Part shown: positions 54,251 through 64,000 of the stretch, piece after piece
Layout of the letters: every line of letters begins with the position of its first letter
Numbering within the stretch: position 1 is the stretch's first letter
Assembly: GCF_030532325.1 (NCBI RefSeq)
Contig: NZ_JAUNLS010000001.1
Span: 210,673-274,672 of the forward strand
Reading direction: 5' to 3'
Length of the DNA: 64,000 nucleotides
Source: Corynebacterium sp.
GTDB lineage: Bacteria; Actinomycetota; Actinomycetes; Mycobacteriales; Mycobacteriaceae
Made by a program: the position numbers and the translations under genes
The notes under the pieces: generated by a model
Told to the model about the DNA's origin: nothing
What the model saw: the letters and a program-made list of their open reading frames with translations, nothing else
Databases searched by the model: none

Positions 54251-55843
54251 TCACACGATAAGCAGCGCGAGCATCTGGCAGGCGAGGATCTTGCCAATCA
54301 TCGCGGTGGGATACACGGTGGCGTAGCCGCGCTCGGCCAGCTGGGTGCCGGTCTGCGGGTTGAGGTAGGCCATAATGGCCGGGTTGGTGGTCATGCCGGC
54401 CACCACGCCCATGCCCTCATCAAACTTGAGCTTGAACAACACCATGCTGACCAGCAGCAGGCCCAAAGCAGAGATCAGGGTCAGGGCCAGGCCCACCCCG
54501 ATGTAGGTAAAGGAGGCCGGATCCTGCAGCGCCTCACGGAAGGAGCCGCCTGCCGAGGTGCCCACGCCGGCCAGAAAGAGGGTAAGCCCCAGGGCGGACA
54601 GGGTCTGCTTGGCGTGGAAGGGCAGCTGCCAGTTCACGGGCCCGCTGCGCCCCAGCGCGCCGAGAATAAGTCCCATCACGATGGGCCCACCGCCAAAGCC
54701 GAAGGTCAGGGCGCTCCCGCCAGGCAACGGGATGGGGATGACACCGAGCAGCAGGCCCAGCAGCAGGCCCAGGGAAAAGGGCAGGAGGTCCACGTTGCCC
54801 AGCGTGGTCTCGGAGTCACCCAGGTAGCGGCGCACGGAGTCGAGGCGGTTGGGAGTGGTGACCACGCGCACGCGATCCGAGTAGTTCAGCACGGTGTCCT
54901 CAGCAGGAACCACGTCGGAGTCACCGGCGCGCACGCGGGCGATGAGGAAGCCGTGCTCGGCGATGTCCAACTCATCTAACCGGTGGCCTGCCACCTCCGG
55001 GTTGGAGACAGTCACGCGGCGGAAGATGAGGCCGTCGCGGTCGTGGAGGTTGACCTCGGCTTCCTCGCCCAGCTGCGCGATGGCCGCCGCCAGAGCGTCC
55101 GCGGTGCCGTTGAGGATAAGCACCATGCCCGCACGCAGCGGCTCATCCGCCTGGGCCAGCTCGTGAGAGTCCGGCCCGTGGACCACGCGGGTAACCACCA
55201 CGCGCTGGCCGGTAATGGCGGGCACCTGCGCCAGTGTGGCGTCGACGTCGCGCGTGACCCGCAGCGCCTTCCACTCCAGCGGGGCGGCGATCATGCCTTC
55301 CTCCGTGGCGTCCTTGATGTGGTTCACCTTGAGCAGCTTCGCGCCGATGGCCGCCACGAGGATGGTGCCGATGACGCTTCCCGGGTAGGTCAGCGAGTAC
55401 CCCACGACGGGGCTGGTATCACCGCCGATAGCTTCCACGATGGCCGCCATGCCCGGCGTCGAGGTGATAGACCCGGCCAGGGTGCCCACGCCAATAGCGG
55501 GATCCAGGTTGAATGCCCTGATAAAGAAGGCCGTGACGGCGGCCAACACCACCAGCATCACCACGATCAGCAGCGAAAGCTTCCACCCACGGCCCCGGAA
55601 ATCACGGAAGAAGCTGCGGCCAAAGTTGAGGCCAATGACATAGACAAAAAGCGCGAGACCGAATTGATAAATGAGAGGCGGGATGACGATCTCCGGGTTG
55701 GCGGCAGAAAGGCCCAGGGCCACGAACATGGCCGCGGCCGCGCCGAGGGAGACACCTGCAACGCTAGTCTTGCCTACCGCTAATCCCACCGCCATGATGA
55801 GAAACAAGGTGAGGAGGGGCTGGCTGGCAAGAAAATCTAACAT
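54251..55843 (-). CDS. AspT/YidE-family exporter (SucE1-like)
   Basis: 530 residues. N-terminal five membrane segments, two TrkA_C (RCK) domains at about 195-355 and a second membrane half with the AAE-family repeat GSITSTPGMAAIVEA and MTTNPAIMAYL. The C. glutamicum SucE1 succinate exporter is the characterised relative. The substrate is probably a dicarboxylate. The gene is inserted between tsaB and tsaE and starts 1 nt after the tsaE stop. Confidence 0.85.
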   Translation of the reverse strand: MLDFLASQPLLTLFLIMAVGLAVGKTSVAGVSLGAAAAMFVALGLSAANPEIVIPPLIYQFGLALFVYVIGLNFGRSFFRDFRGRGWKLSLLIVVMLVVLAAVTAFFIRAFNLDPAIGVGTLAGSITSTPGMAAIVEAIGGDTSPVVGYSLTYPGSVIGTILVAAIGAKLLKVNHIKDATEEGMIAAPLEWKALRVTRDVDATLAQVPAITGQRVVVTRVVHGPDSHELAQADEPLRAGMVLILNGTADALAAAIAQLGEEAEVNLHDRDGLIFRRVTVSNPEVAGHRLDELDIAEHGFLIARVRAGDSDVVPAEDTVLNYSDRVRVVTTPNRLDSVRRYLGDSETTLGNVDLLPFSLGLLLGLLLGVIPIPLPGGSALTFGFGGGPIVMGLILGALGRSGPVNWQLPFHAKQTLSALGLTLFLAGVGTSAGGSFREALQDPASFTYIGVGLALTLISALGLLLVSMVLFKLKFDEGMGVVAGMTTNPAIMAYLNPQTGTQLAERGYATVYPTAMIGKILACQMLALLIV

Positions 55844-55844
55844 G

Positions 55845-56327
55845 TTAGGTCATCCACTTCCACGAGATCAGGCGTACATCGTCCTCGGAGTCACGGTTGA
55901 TGCGCACCAAGAGGTACTCATCCGAGAGCTGCTCGAAGAAACCCCCACCCCACTCGGCCACCACGACAGCATCCTCGATTTCTGTGTCCAGATCGAGGCT
56001 ATCGAGCTCGCCGAGCGGATCAGTGGACTGATCGAGCAAACGGTAGGCATCCACGTGCACGAGCGCTGGGCCGCCGACCAGCGAGCGATGCTCGCGGGCG
56101 ATGACGAAGGTGGGCGAGGTCACCGGCCCCTTGACCTGCATGCCGCGGGCAATCCCCTGGGTCACGGTGGTCTTGCCTGCGCCCAGCGGCCCATCCAGAA
56201 TCACCAGATCCCCGGCCTCCAGGGCAGCCCCCAGCTCGGCGCCGAACTCGTGCGCGTGCTCCGGAGTGGCGATCTCTCGCTGCCCCTCACGGGGGAAGCC
56301 GCTACGCAAGATCGATTCCTCCCTCAT
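55845..56327 (-). CDS. tsaE: TsaE, ATPase of the t6A complex
   Basis: 160 residues. Walker A LDGPLGAGKTTVTQGIARG and the Walker B-like EWGGGFFEQL are present. ATG 56327 overlaps the alr 3' end by 26 nt. Energises the TsaB-TsaD cycle. Confidence 0.92.
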   Translation of the reverse strand: MREESILRSGFPREGQREIATPEHAHEFGAELGAALEAGDLVILDGPLGAGKTTVTQGIARGMQVKGPVTSPTFVIAREHRSLVGGPALVHVDAYRLLDQSTDPLGELDSLDLDTEIEDAVVVAEWGGGFFEQLSDEYLLVRINRDSEDDVRLISWKWMT

Positions 56328-57396
56328 ACTCGCGCCGCGTGCGCCCGCTGGGGCAGCACAACACTTCGTAGTTGATGGTCCCGGTGGCCTGCGCAAGCTG
56401 GGTTGCGCTCATTCCTCCAGTACCAAAAATAATGGCTTCGTCTCCGGCCTGCACCCCAAACTCATTATCCTCGAGCGATATCACAATCTGGTCCATGCAC
56501 ACCCGGCCCACCTGCGGGTAGAGCTTGCCGCCGATGCCCACCTGGAGCCCGCCCTGGAAGGCGCGCGGCAGGCCGTCTGCGTAGCCCACGGCCACGGTAG
56601 CCAGTTGGCCGGGCTTCTCCGCGGTCCAGGTCAGGTCATAACAGGTCCCCTCCCCTGCCGCGATGGGCTTGACGTTAAAGACGGTGGCCGCCCAGGTCAT
56701 CGCCGGCTTGAGGCCGTGGTCCAGCCCCGGAATTGGCTCGTGGCCGTAGAGCGCGAGGCCCACGCGCACCATCTCGAAGCGCGCGCTGGGGCGGCTGAGC
56801 GCCGCCGGGGAGTTGGCCAGGTGGTTGACCGGGCACTCCAGCCCCAGCTCGCGGGCGCGCGCCAGGGCGCGGCGGAACTGCGACTCCTGCTCGTCGTTGT
56901 GGGGGTGCTGTGGCTCATCCGCGCACGCAAAGTGGGACATCAGGCCCAGGACGGTGATCTGGGGGGCGCTGCGAAGCAGGCTAAAGACCTCGTCCCACTG
57001 CGCCGGATCCACCCCGGAGCGGTGCAGGCCGGTCTCCACCTCGATGTAGACGCTGGCGGGCACGTCCGTCTCCACTAAGGCGCGGGCGTGAGCCAGGGAG
57101 GGCACGGCCACGTGGATGCGGCTGGCCAAAGCGCCGGTGATATCGGCCTCGGCGTCCCACATCCAGGCCACGATGGGCTGATCGATGCCGGAGTTGCGCA
57201 GCGCAACCGCTTCCTCCAGGGTGGCCACGCCAAAGGCGTCGGCCCCGGCCTTGGCCATCACCGGGGCCACGCGCTGCATGCCGTGGCCGTAGGCATCCGC
57301 CTTGACCACGCACATCAGCTGCGCGGGGGCCACGGCTTCCTTCACTGTGGCCACATTGTGGGCGATGGCATCCAAATCGATCCGAGTACGAAGCAT
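56302..57396 (-). CDS. alr: Alanine racemase
   Basis: 364 residues. PLP lysine Lys32 in VVKADAYGHG. The catalytic-Tyr region GTCYDLTW, GYADGLPR and RVCMDQIVI are present. Supplies D-alanine for peptidoglycan. CACAAT ends 6 nt before ATG 57396 (leaderless). Confidence 0.96.
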   Translation of the reverse strand: MLRTRIDLDAIAHNVATVKEAVAPAQLMCVVKADAYGHGMQRVAPVMAKAGADAFGVATLEEAVALRNSGIDQPIVAWMWDAEADITGALASRIHVAVPSLAHARALVETDVPASVYIEVETGLHRSGVDPAQWDEVFSLLRSAPQITVLGLMSHFACADEPQHPHNDEQESQFRRALARARELGLECPVNHLANSPAALSRPSARFEMVRVGLALYGHEPIPGLDHGLKPAMTWAATVFNVKPIAAGEGTCYDLTWTAEKPGQLATVAVGYADGLPRAFQGGLQVGIGGKLYPQVGRVCMDQIVISLEDNEFGVQAGDEAIIFGTGGMSATQLAQATGTINYEVLCCPSGRTRREYEGGIDLA

Positions 57397-57444
57397 GAAC
57401 CTATTGTGCCACCGGTTTCCCCACGGCAAAATTGACCGCGCGCT

Positions 57445-59316
<1,872 letters not shown>

Positions 59317-59380
59317 AAATCGGAATTTTAGCGCATGACGTGTGGATCACGGTGGTATCGCCCGGGGTGTGACCGAGCGC

Positions 59381-60565
59381 CTATTCGGCTGCCTTTGCGA
59401 AGGCCTGCGAGAGCGCAGCGAACAGCGGGTGCTCGCTACCGATTCCGGTGAGCTCAGTCACTAGCGCGTCGGAGGCAGCGCGATCTCCGCGCACGGCGGC
59501 GAGTTTGGATTGCAGCTCCACGGATTCGGCGTCTTCAGGCACATCGAAGGCCAGCGCCGCCGAGACCGCGCCAACGAGAGCCGTTGCCTCGTAGCCGCGC
59601 TCCGCCAGCTCGGCCGCGGGCCCGATGAAGCGCTCATTACGTGAGATCTTGCGCAGCGGGGCACGGCCCACACGCTCGGTGGTGTCCGGTAGATCCGGGT
59701 TCTGGAAGCGGGTGAGAATCTTGTCCACGTAGGCCTGCTGGACCTTCGGGTCAAAGTTGAACTTCTCCACAATGAGCTGCTTGGTTTCCGCCAGCACCGC
59801 GGAAACCTTGGCAAAGACATCCTTATCCGCCAGCGCCTCAGCGATCTTCTCCTTGCCGGCCTGCTTGCCAAAGTAGGCCGTGGCGGCGTGCCCGGTGTTC
59901 ACGGTAAAGAGTTTGCGGGTGATGTAGGGCGCCAAGTCCTCCACCCAGGTTATGCCCGGGATGTTCGGCACCTCTACCCCGGCGGCGGCAAACGGCGCGG
60001 ATTCCACGGCCCACTCGTGGTAGGTCTCCACGGTGACGTCGAGGGCACGCTCGCCCTCACGGCGCTCCTGGTTGGGCACGATGCGGTCTACCGCAGTGTT
60101 GGCAAAAAAGGCTACTTCGTCCGCGGCCGGGTAAACCTCCCGGATAGCGGCCGCCAAGCCGTCGGTGGCGTTGATGGCGTTTTCGCAGGCCATGATGGCC
60201 ACCTTGCCCTTGCCGGCTGTAGCGCGCTTTTCCAAGCCCTTGGCGATAGTCGGCGCGATGATGCGCAACACGGTGGGGCCCACAGCCGTGGTAATGAGGT
60301 CGGCCTCAACGATCTGCGCGTAGAGCCCCTCGAGGTCCTCGGCGGAATTGATCCCGGAGAAGCCAGTCACGGTGACGTCGCGGGCGTCCGCCCCGACCTC
60401 GTGAACGGTATAGGAATCAAACTCATTGAGGGCATCGATCAGCGGCGCGGCGACATCCGCAAAGACCAGCTTGTAACCCGCCTCGTGCAGGAGCACGCCG
60501 ACGAATCCGCGGCCGATGTTTCCGGCACCGAAGTGCAGTGCTGTAGGTGCTGTGGGTGCAGTCAT
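59381..60565 (-). CDS. mtlD: Mannitol-1-phosphate 5-dehydrogenase
   Basis: 394 residues. Rossmann motif HFGAGNIGRGF and the family signatures FFANTAVDRIVP and FTVNTGHAATAY are present. Oxidises mannitol-1-P to fructose-6-P. TAATG overlap with mtlA. Confidence 0.94.
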   Translation of the reverse strand: MTAPTAPTALHFGAGNIGRGFVGVLLHEAGYKLVFADVAAPLIDALNEFDSYTVHEVGADARDVTVTGFSGINSAEDLEGLYAQIVEADLITTAVGPTVLRIIAPTIAKGLEKRATAGKGKVAIMACENAINATDGLAAAIREVYPAADEVAFFANTAVDRIVPNQERREGERALDVTVETYHEWAVESAPFAAAGVEVPNIPGITWVEDLAPYITRKLFTVNTGHAATAYFGKQAGKEKIAEALADKDVFAKVSAVLAETKQLIVEKFNFDPKVQQAYVDKILTRFQNPDLPDTTERVGRAPLRKISRNERFIGPAAELAERGYEATALVGAVSAALAFDVPEDAESVELQSKLAAVRGDRAASDALVTELTGIGSEHPLFAALSQAFAKAAE

Positions 60566-62562
60566 TAACTATTCACCTTCTCAAAAATGGCGAGGATTTC
60601 TTCCTTCGTGGTGGCCTTCTCCAGCTTCTCCACGGTCTCAGCCTTGCCAAAGATCTTGGCGATCTTGGACAAGGTCTTCAGGTGCGAGCCATCCGCGCCG
60701 GCGATGCCGACAATGAACGTAGCGGGCTTGCCGTCCCAGTCTACGGGCTCGTCCAGGCGGATAAAGGAGATGGCGGATTCCTTGATGGCGTCCTTGGCCT
60801 CGTTGGTGCCGTGCGGGATGGCCAGGCCGTTGCCCATGAAGGTGGACACGGACTTCTCGCGCTCGTGCATGGCGTCCACGTAGGACTGATCCACCGCACC
60901 GGCGGCCACCAGCAGCGCTCCGGCCTGATCGATGGCCTCGTCACGGCTGACGGCGTGCCCGCCAAGGACGATCGTGTCCGCGCTCAGCACCTGTTTGGTC
61001 TGCACTGCGGTGCCACCCTGCGCGGCTGCCTCTGCGGTCTCGCCCTGCTTGGCGACGTCCTCCTGGCCTGCCTCTACAGGCTCGGACGCGGCGGCTGCGG
61101 TACCAGTTTGCTGCTGGCGGATAAGCTCAACGACCTCATCGTAGCGCGGGGAGCCCATGAAGTTATCCACGGTGACGTGGATGGCCGAGGGCGTCACCGG
61201 CGCAGCGCGATCCGCCAAGTCCTGGTGGACGACGACGAGATCGTAGTCATCCTTGAGGTTGTTGATCGCGGAGTTAGTCACGGTCACGACGCCGCCAAAG
61301 CCGGCCTCCTTGATCTTGTTGCGCAGCACGGAGGCACCCATAGCAGAGGAGCCCATGCCGGCATCGCAAGCGAAGACTACGTTGCGGATCTCCGGAGTTT
61401 CTGCGGCCGAGCCACCAGTCAGGGCACCGGCGACGGAGGACTTCTTGCCCTTCATGGACTCCATCTCCGCAGTTGCCTTTTCCAGATCGTCCTCGCCCTT
61501 GGTGAGCTTGAGGATCGGCGCTGCAATGAGGAAGGACACGGCCGTCGACGCCAACACGGCGATGGTCACGCCCAGGTAGGAATCAGAGGCCACGGTGCCG
61601 TAGATGGCGATGATGGATCCCGGTGCCGCCGGGGAACGCAGGCCAACGTCCATCATGGTGTTGATGGCCACGCCGGTCATGCCGCCGCCCATGACGGCCA
61701 GCAGCAGCTGCGGGCGCATCAAGACATAGGGGAAGTAGATTTCGTGAATACCACCGACAAAGTGGATGAGGGCAGCACCCGGGGCGGTTGCTCGCGCGGA
61801 GCCCGCGCCGAAGATCATGAAGGCCAGCAGGACACCCAGGCCGGGGCCGGGGTTGGCCTCCAGCAGGTAGAGCACGGACTTACCGGTCTGCGCTGCCTGG
61901 TCGGTGGCCAGCGGGGTGAGCACGCCATGGTTGATGGCGTTGTTGAGGAAGAAGACCTTGGCCGGCTCGATGAGCGCGGAGGTCAGCCACAGCAGATTGT
62001 GGGTAATGAGGAATTCCACTGCCTTGCCGGCAACATCCATGATGAAGTTCATCACCGGGGTCAGCAGGTACATGGAGGCGATGGCGCCGACGAAGCCAAA
62101 GATGCCCAGGGAGAAGTTATCCACCAGCATCTCGAAGCCCGGGCGGATCTTGCCCTCCCACAGCTTCTCCAGCTTCTTGAACAGCCACGCGGCCAGCGGG
62201 CCACAGATCATGGCGCCAAGGAACATCGGCGAGGCGTGTCCGTCTTCACCGATCCACTCCGGGGCGGAGGTACCCATGATGACACCCATGGTGGTGATCG
62301 CACCGACGACGCCACCGCGGACATCGTGGATGAGCTTGCCGCCGGTGTAGGCGATGAGGATCGGCAGCAGGTAGGTCACCATCGGGCCAACGAGGGTGTT
62401 GATGTGCTCGTTGGGAGTAAAGCCTTTAGGGATGAAGAACGCCGTAATGATGCCCCAGGCAATGAAGGCACCGATATTCGGCATGATCATTGAGGACAGG
62501 AAGGTACCGAATTTCTGAACGGCGACGCGCGCGCCGCCTTTCTTTGCTTGTGTCTCAGCCAC
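60565..62562 (-). CDS. mtlA: PTS mannitol transporter, IICBA
   Basis: 665 residues, three domains. Membrane IIC (about 15-340) with FHG-like loop LIHFVGGIHEIYFPYVL; IIB with phosphorylated Cys in VVFACDAGMGSS; a Gln/Ala/Glu-rich linker (about 480-515); and IIA with phosphorylated His in LAIPHGTNEA. Imports and phosphorylates mannitol; product used by mtlD. The 204-nt upstream region has an AT-rich stretch (about 62620-62680), but no defined operator. Confidence 0.94.
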   Translation of the reverse strand: MAETQAKKGGARVAVQKFGTFLSSMIMPNIGAFIAWGIITAFFIPKGFTPNEHINTLVGPMVTYLLPILIAYTGGKLIHDVRGGVVGAITTMGVIMGTSAPEWIGEDGHASPMFLGAMICGPLAAWLFKKLEKLWEGKIRPGFEMLVDNFSLGIFGFVGAIASMYLLTPVMNFIMDVAGKAVEFLITHNLLWLTSALIEPAKVFFLNNAINHGVLTPLATDQAAQTGKSVLYLLEANPGPGLGVLLAFMIFGAGSARATAPGAALIHFVGGIHEIYFPYVLMRPQLLLAVMGGGMTGVAINTMMDVGLRSPAAPGSIIAIYGTVASDSYLGVTIAVLASTAVSFLIAAPILKLTKGEDDLEKATAEMESMKGKKSSVAGALTGGSAAETPEIRNVVFACDAGMGSSAMGASVLRNKIKEAGFGGVVTVTNSAINNLKDDYDLVVVHQDLADRAAPVTPSAIHVTVDNFMGSPRYDEVVELIRQQQTGTAAAASEPVEAGQEDVAKQGETAEAAAQGGTAVQTKQVLSADTIVLGGHAVSRDEAIDQAGALLVAAGAVDQSYVDAMHEREKSVSTFMGNGLAIPHGTNEAKDAIKESAISFIRLDEPVDWDGKPATFIVGIAGADGSHLKTLSKIAKIFGKAETVEKLEKATTKEEILAIFEKVNS

Positions 62563-62766
62563 AGTTTTTCCTTTTCTTTGACCTGGCGCGGAAGCATGCG
62601 CTCCGCGCTAAGAGACTTCCTACGGAAATCCTATTACCCAATAAGGAAAACAGGTACTTTAGCGGCGGTTTTGCTTCATGAACAAGCCCAGCACGCAGGG
62701 GACGTGCTCGTGGGCGCCCGCACGTTCATCCGCGCGTTGCATGCTCTTTCCTCTATTCTGGAGGGC

Positions 62767-63600
62767 GTGTCTGCGAATTTGAAGAAGCATCTAGCAACGT
62801 TGTCCAAGCGTGGTCCCCACCGTGTCATGGTGGGTGACCTCTCCTACGCCGGTATCGAGGGCAAGGTGTACACGCCCGCTGAGGGCAAGGGCCTTCCTGC
62901 TATCGCCTTCGCGCACGACTGGACGAAGAAGGTCAAGGATTACCACGCCACCCTGCGCCACCTGGCTAGCTGGGGCATTGTGGTCACCGCACCGGATACG
63001 GAAACCGGCGTGATGCCGAACCACCGCAACTTCGCTGCCGACGTCGAGTCCGCGCTGCAGATTGCCACCAACGTGCGCATGGGCAGCGGCAAGATTTCGG
63101 TCTCGCCTGCCAAGCTGGGCATCGTGGGCCACGGCATGGGCGGCGGCGTGGCGGCGCTGGCCGCGGTGGACAACGACAAGGTCCGCTCCGTGGCCGCCGT
63201 CTACCCCGCGGATACCGCGCCCTCAGCCGCACAGGCGGCACGCAAGATTAACGCCCAGGGCCTGATTATCGGCTCCGGCCGCGACGATATCTTCGCCGCC
63301 GGCAACCCCGCGAAGCTGGCCTACAACTGGCGTGGCCCGGTGGCTTACCGCGAGATTGCTAAGGGCACCCAGTCCGGCTTCAGCGAGGACACCGCCTTCA
63401 AGCTGACCCTGGGTTCCGGCCTCTTCCAATCCTCCCAGGTGGAGACCGCCCGCGGCCTCATTACCGGCTTCCTGCTGGCCACCCTGAACAACGAGTCCAA
63501 GTACAACGGCTTTGCTGAGCCCGAGGCCACCGCCAAGGGCGTGGAGAGCTTCGTGGGCGAAGAGCTGGCTGAGAAGGCCAGCTTCCGCCGCGACGCCTAA
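62767..63600 (+). CDS. Alpha/beta-hydrolase-fold protein with Gly in place of the nucleophile Ser
   Basis: 277 residues from GTG 62767; TATTCT (62754-62759) ends 7 nt before it (leaderless). Dienelactone-hydrolase/cutinase-like sequence with the oxyanion FAHDWTKKVKDYH and an elbow of GIVGHGMGGGVAAL. In active family members this reads GHSMGG; here residue 123 is Gly instead of Ser, so ester hydrolysis by the normal mechanism should not occur. The later segment LIIGSGRDDIFA keeps a candidate acid residue. Function unknown. Confidence 0.8.
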   Translation: MSANLKKHLATLSKRGPHRVMVGDLSYAGIEGKVYTPAEGKGLPAIAFAHDWTKKVKDYHATLRHLASWGIVVTAPDTETGVMPNHRNFAADVESALQIATNVRMGSGKISVSPAKLGIVGHGMGGGVAALAAVDNDKVRSVAAVYPADTAPSAAQAARKINAQGLIIGSGRDDIFAAGNPAKLAYNWRGPVAYREIAKGTQSGFSEDTAFKLTLGSGLFQSSQVETARGLITGFLLATLNNESKYNGFAEPEATAKGVESFVGEELAEKASFRRDA

Positions 63601-63622
63601 GCCGCCGCCCCCGGGGGGCGGC
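63601..63622. terminator. GC hairpin between convergent genes
   Basis: GCCGCC pairs with GGCGGC around a C/G-run core, directly after the hydrolase stop and 1 nt before the next gene's end. No T-run; a stem terminator is plausible. Confidence 0.45.
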
Positions 63623-63623
63623 C

Positions 63624-63887
63624 TCACTGCGGGTCATAGGCGGAGCGAAGCACCGACTTCACTGACTTGTAATTCTTATTCGGGCGGGAAGCTCCGCCCG
63701 CGCCCCAGCCGCCCTGGGTTCTTCTTTCTGCTGAGCCAGTGTTCGCCCGGGCACTCTCAGCTGCTCGCTGCGCAGACTTTTCCAGGTCCTCTTGGGCCTT
63801 GGCCATTGCTTTTTCAAATTCCAGCAGCCGGGCAGCAGTGCGCTGCCGGAAGCCGCGGGCAAACTCATCAAAATCATTGCTGGGCAT
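63624..63887 (-). CDS. Small helical protein, unknown function
   Basis: 87 residues from ATG 63887, which overlaps the stop of the upstream gene (TAATG); a GTG at 63893 is an alternative start. A long amphipathic helix (FEKAMAKAQEDLEKSAQRAA) is followed by a Gly/Arg-rich basic tail. No family recognised. Confidence 0.65.
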   Translation of the reverse strand: MPSNDFDEFARGFRQRTAARLLEFEKAMAKAQEDLEKSAQRAAESARANTGSAERRTQGGWGAGGASRPNKNYKSVKSVLRSAYDPQ

Positions 63888-64000
63888 TACCACTGACCTG
63901 CCTTTCGGGCGCGTACGGAAGAACCTTGTGAACTACTCTCAGCGCCTGCCTCAGGTGCTGGTGCGGGAGCCGGTGCCGGCGGCTCGGGTGCCGGTGGGGC
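63887..64000 (-). CDS. C-terminus of a gene running off the window edge
   Basis: 37 codons plus stop are visible, rich in Pro and Ala (APEPPAPAPAPAP) and ending in a basic segment RARKAGQW. Coupled to the next small gene by a TAATG overlap. Likely a Pro/Ala-rich domain or linker; identity cannot be told. Confidence 0.6.
   Translation of the reverse strand, partial: APPAPEPPAPAPAPAPEAGAESSSQGSSVRARKAGQW

Noticed and set aside
60547-62493. 648-codon frame antisense to mtlA
   Set aside because: His/Gly/Asp/Val-rich shadow; mtlA on the other strand is intact with all three PTS domains.
62640-62670. Mannitol operator-like inverted repeat upstream of mtlA
   Set aside because: The arms TCCTATT and AATAAGGA differ by a one-base deletion, and no known consensus is matched.

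Overview
The window is a gene-dense, high-GC actinobacterial chromosome segment, almost certainly from the genus Corynebacterium. The block guaA-guaB3-guaB-DUF5319-rsdA-sigD-whiB3 ... groEL1-groES-tsaD-rimI-tsaB-tsaE-alr-glmS has the gene order known from Corynebacterium and Mycobacterium. The metY/metX pair, DtxR-, McbR- and LexA-like operators, and many leaderless promoters fit the same group. The species cannot be fixed from the sequence alone. No rRNA, tRNA, CRISPR array, insertion sequence or prophage was seen.

Layout. 1-2.7 kb: a SigK/anti-SigK module with a Met-rich mini-lipoprotein, divergent from dipZ. The intergenic region carries two back-to-back SigK-type promoters. 2.7-9.6 kb: metY-metX, folD with a DUF3017 protein, a tRNA 2'-O-methyltransferase and a non-canonical pyruvate kinase. 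9.6-14.2 kb: feoA-feoB-feoC-like behind a DtxR-like box, then two PH-domain membrane proteins. 14.2-21.4 kb: an XRE regulator/membrane protein pair, a BCCT osmolyte carrier, and a four-gene two-component/ABC module of the antimicrobial-peptide-sensing type.

21.4-36.1 kb: dnaE2 with an SOS box; a methionine ABC importer with two tandem binding proteins behind a McbR-like site; a sucrase-ferredoxin-like protein; lipoproteins; imuB-imuA', the other mutasome parts; a threonine-aldolase-type enzyme; and an HNH protein. 36.1-43.7 kb: purine synthesis (guaA, guaB3, guaB) and the SigD/RsdA/WhiB3 regulators. 43.7-46.2 kb: a visibly AT-richer insert holding a frameshifted secreted LGFP-repeat protein and an orphan small gene.

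46.2-64 kb: a UvrA-like ATPase, groEL1-groES with CIRCE, the t6A genes tsaD/tsaB/tsaE with rimI, a SucE1-like exporter, alr, glmS, the mannitol PTS genes mtlA-mtlD, an alpha/beta-hydrolase-fold protein whose nucleophile serine is replaced by glycine, and two small genes at the edge.

Functional themes: envelope and redox stress sensing (SigK/DipZ, SigD, the two-component/ABC set), SOS mutagenesis (dnaE2, imuA', imuB, each with a LexA-like site of differing quality), methionine synthesis and uptake under probable common McbR control, and iron uptake under probable DtxR control. Many genes have a -10-like hexamer ending 6-8 nt before the start codon, which points to widespread leaderless transcription.
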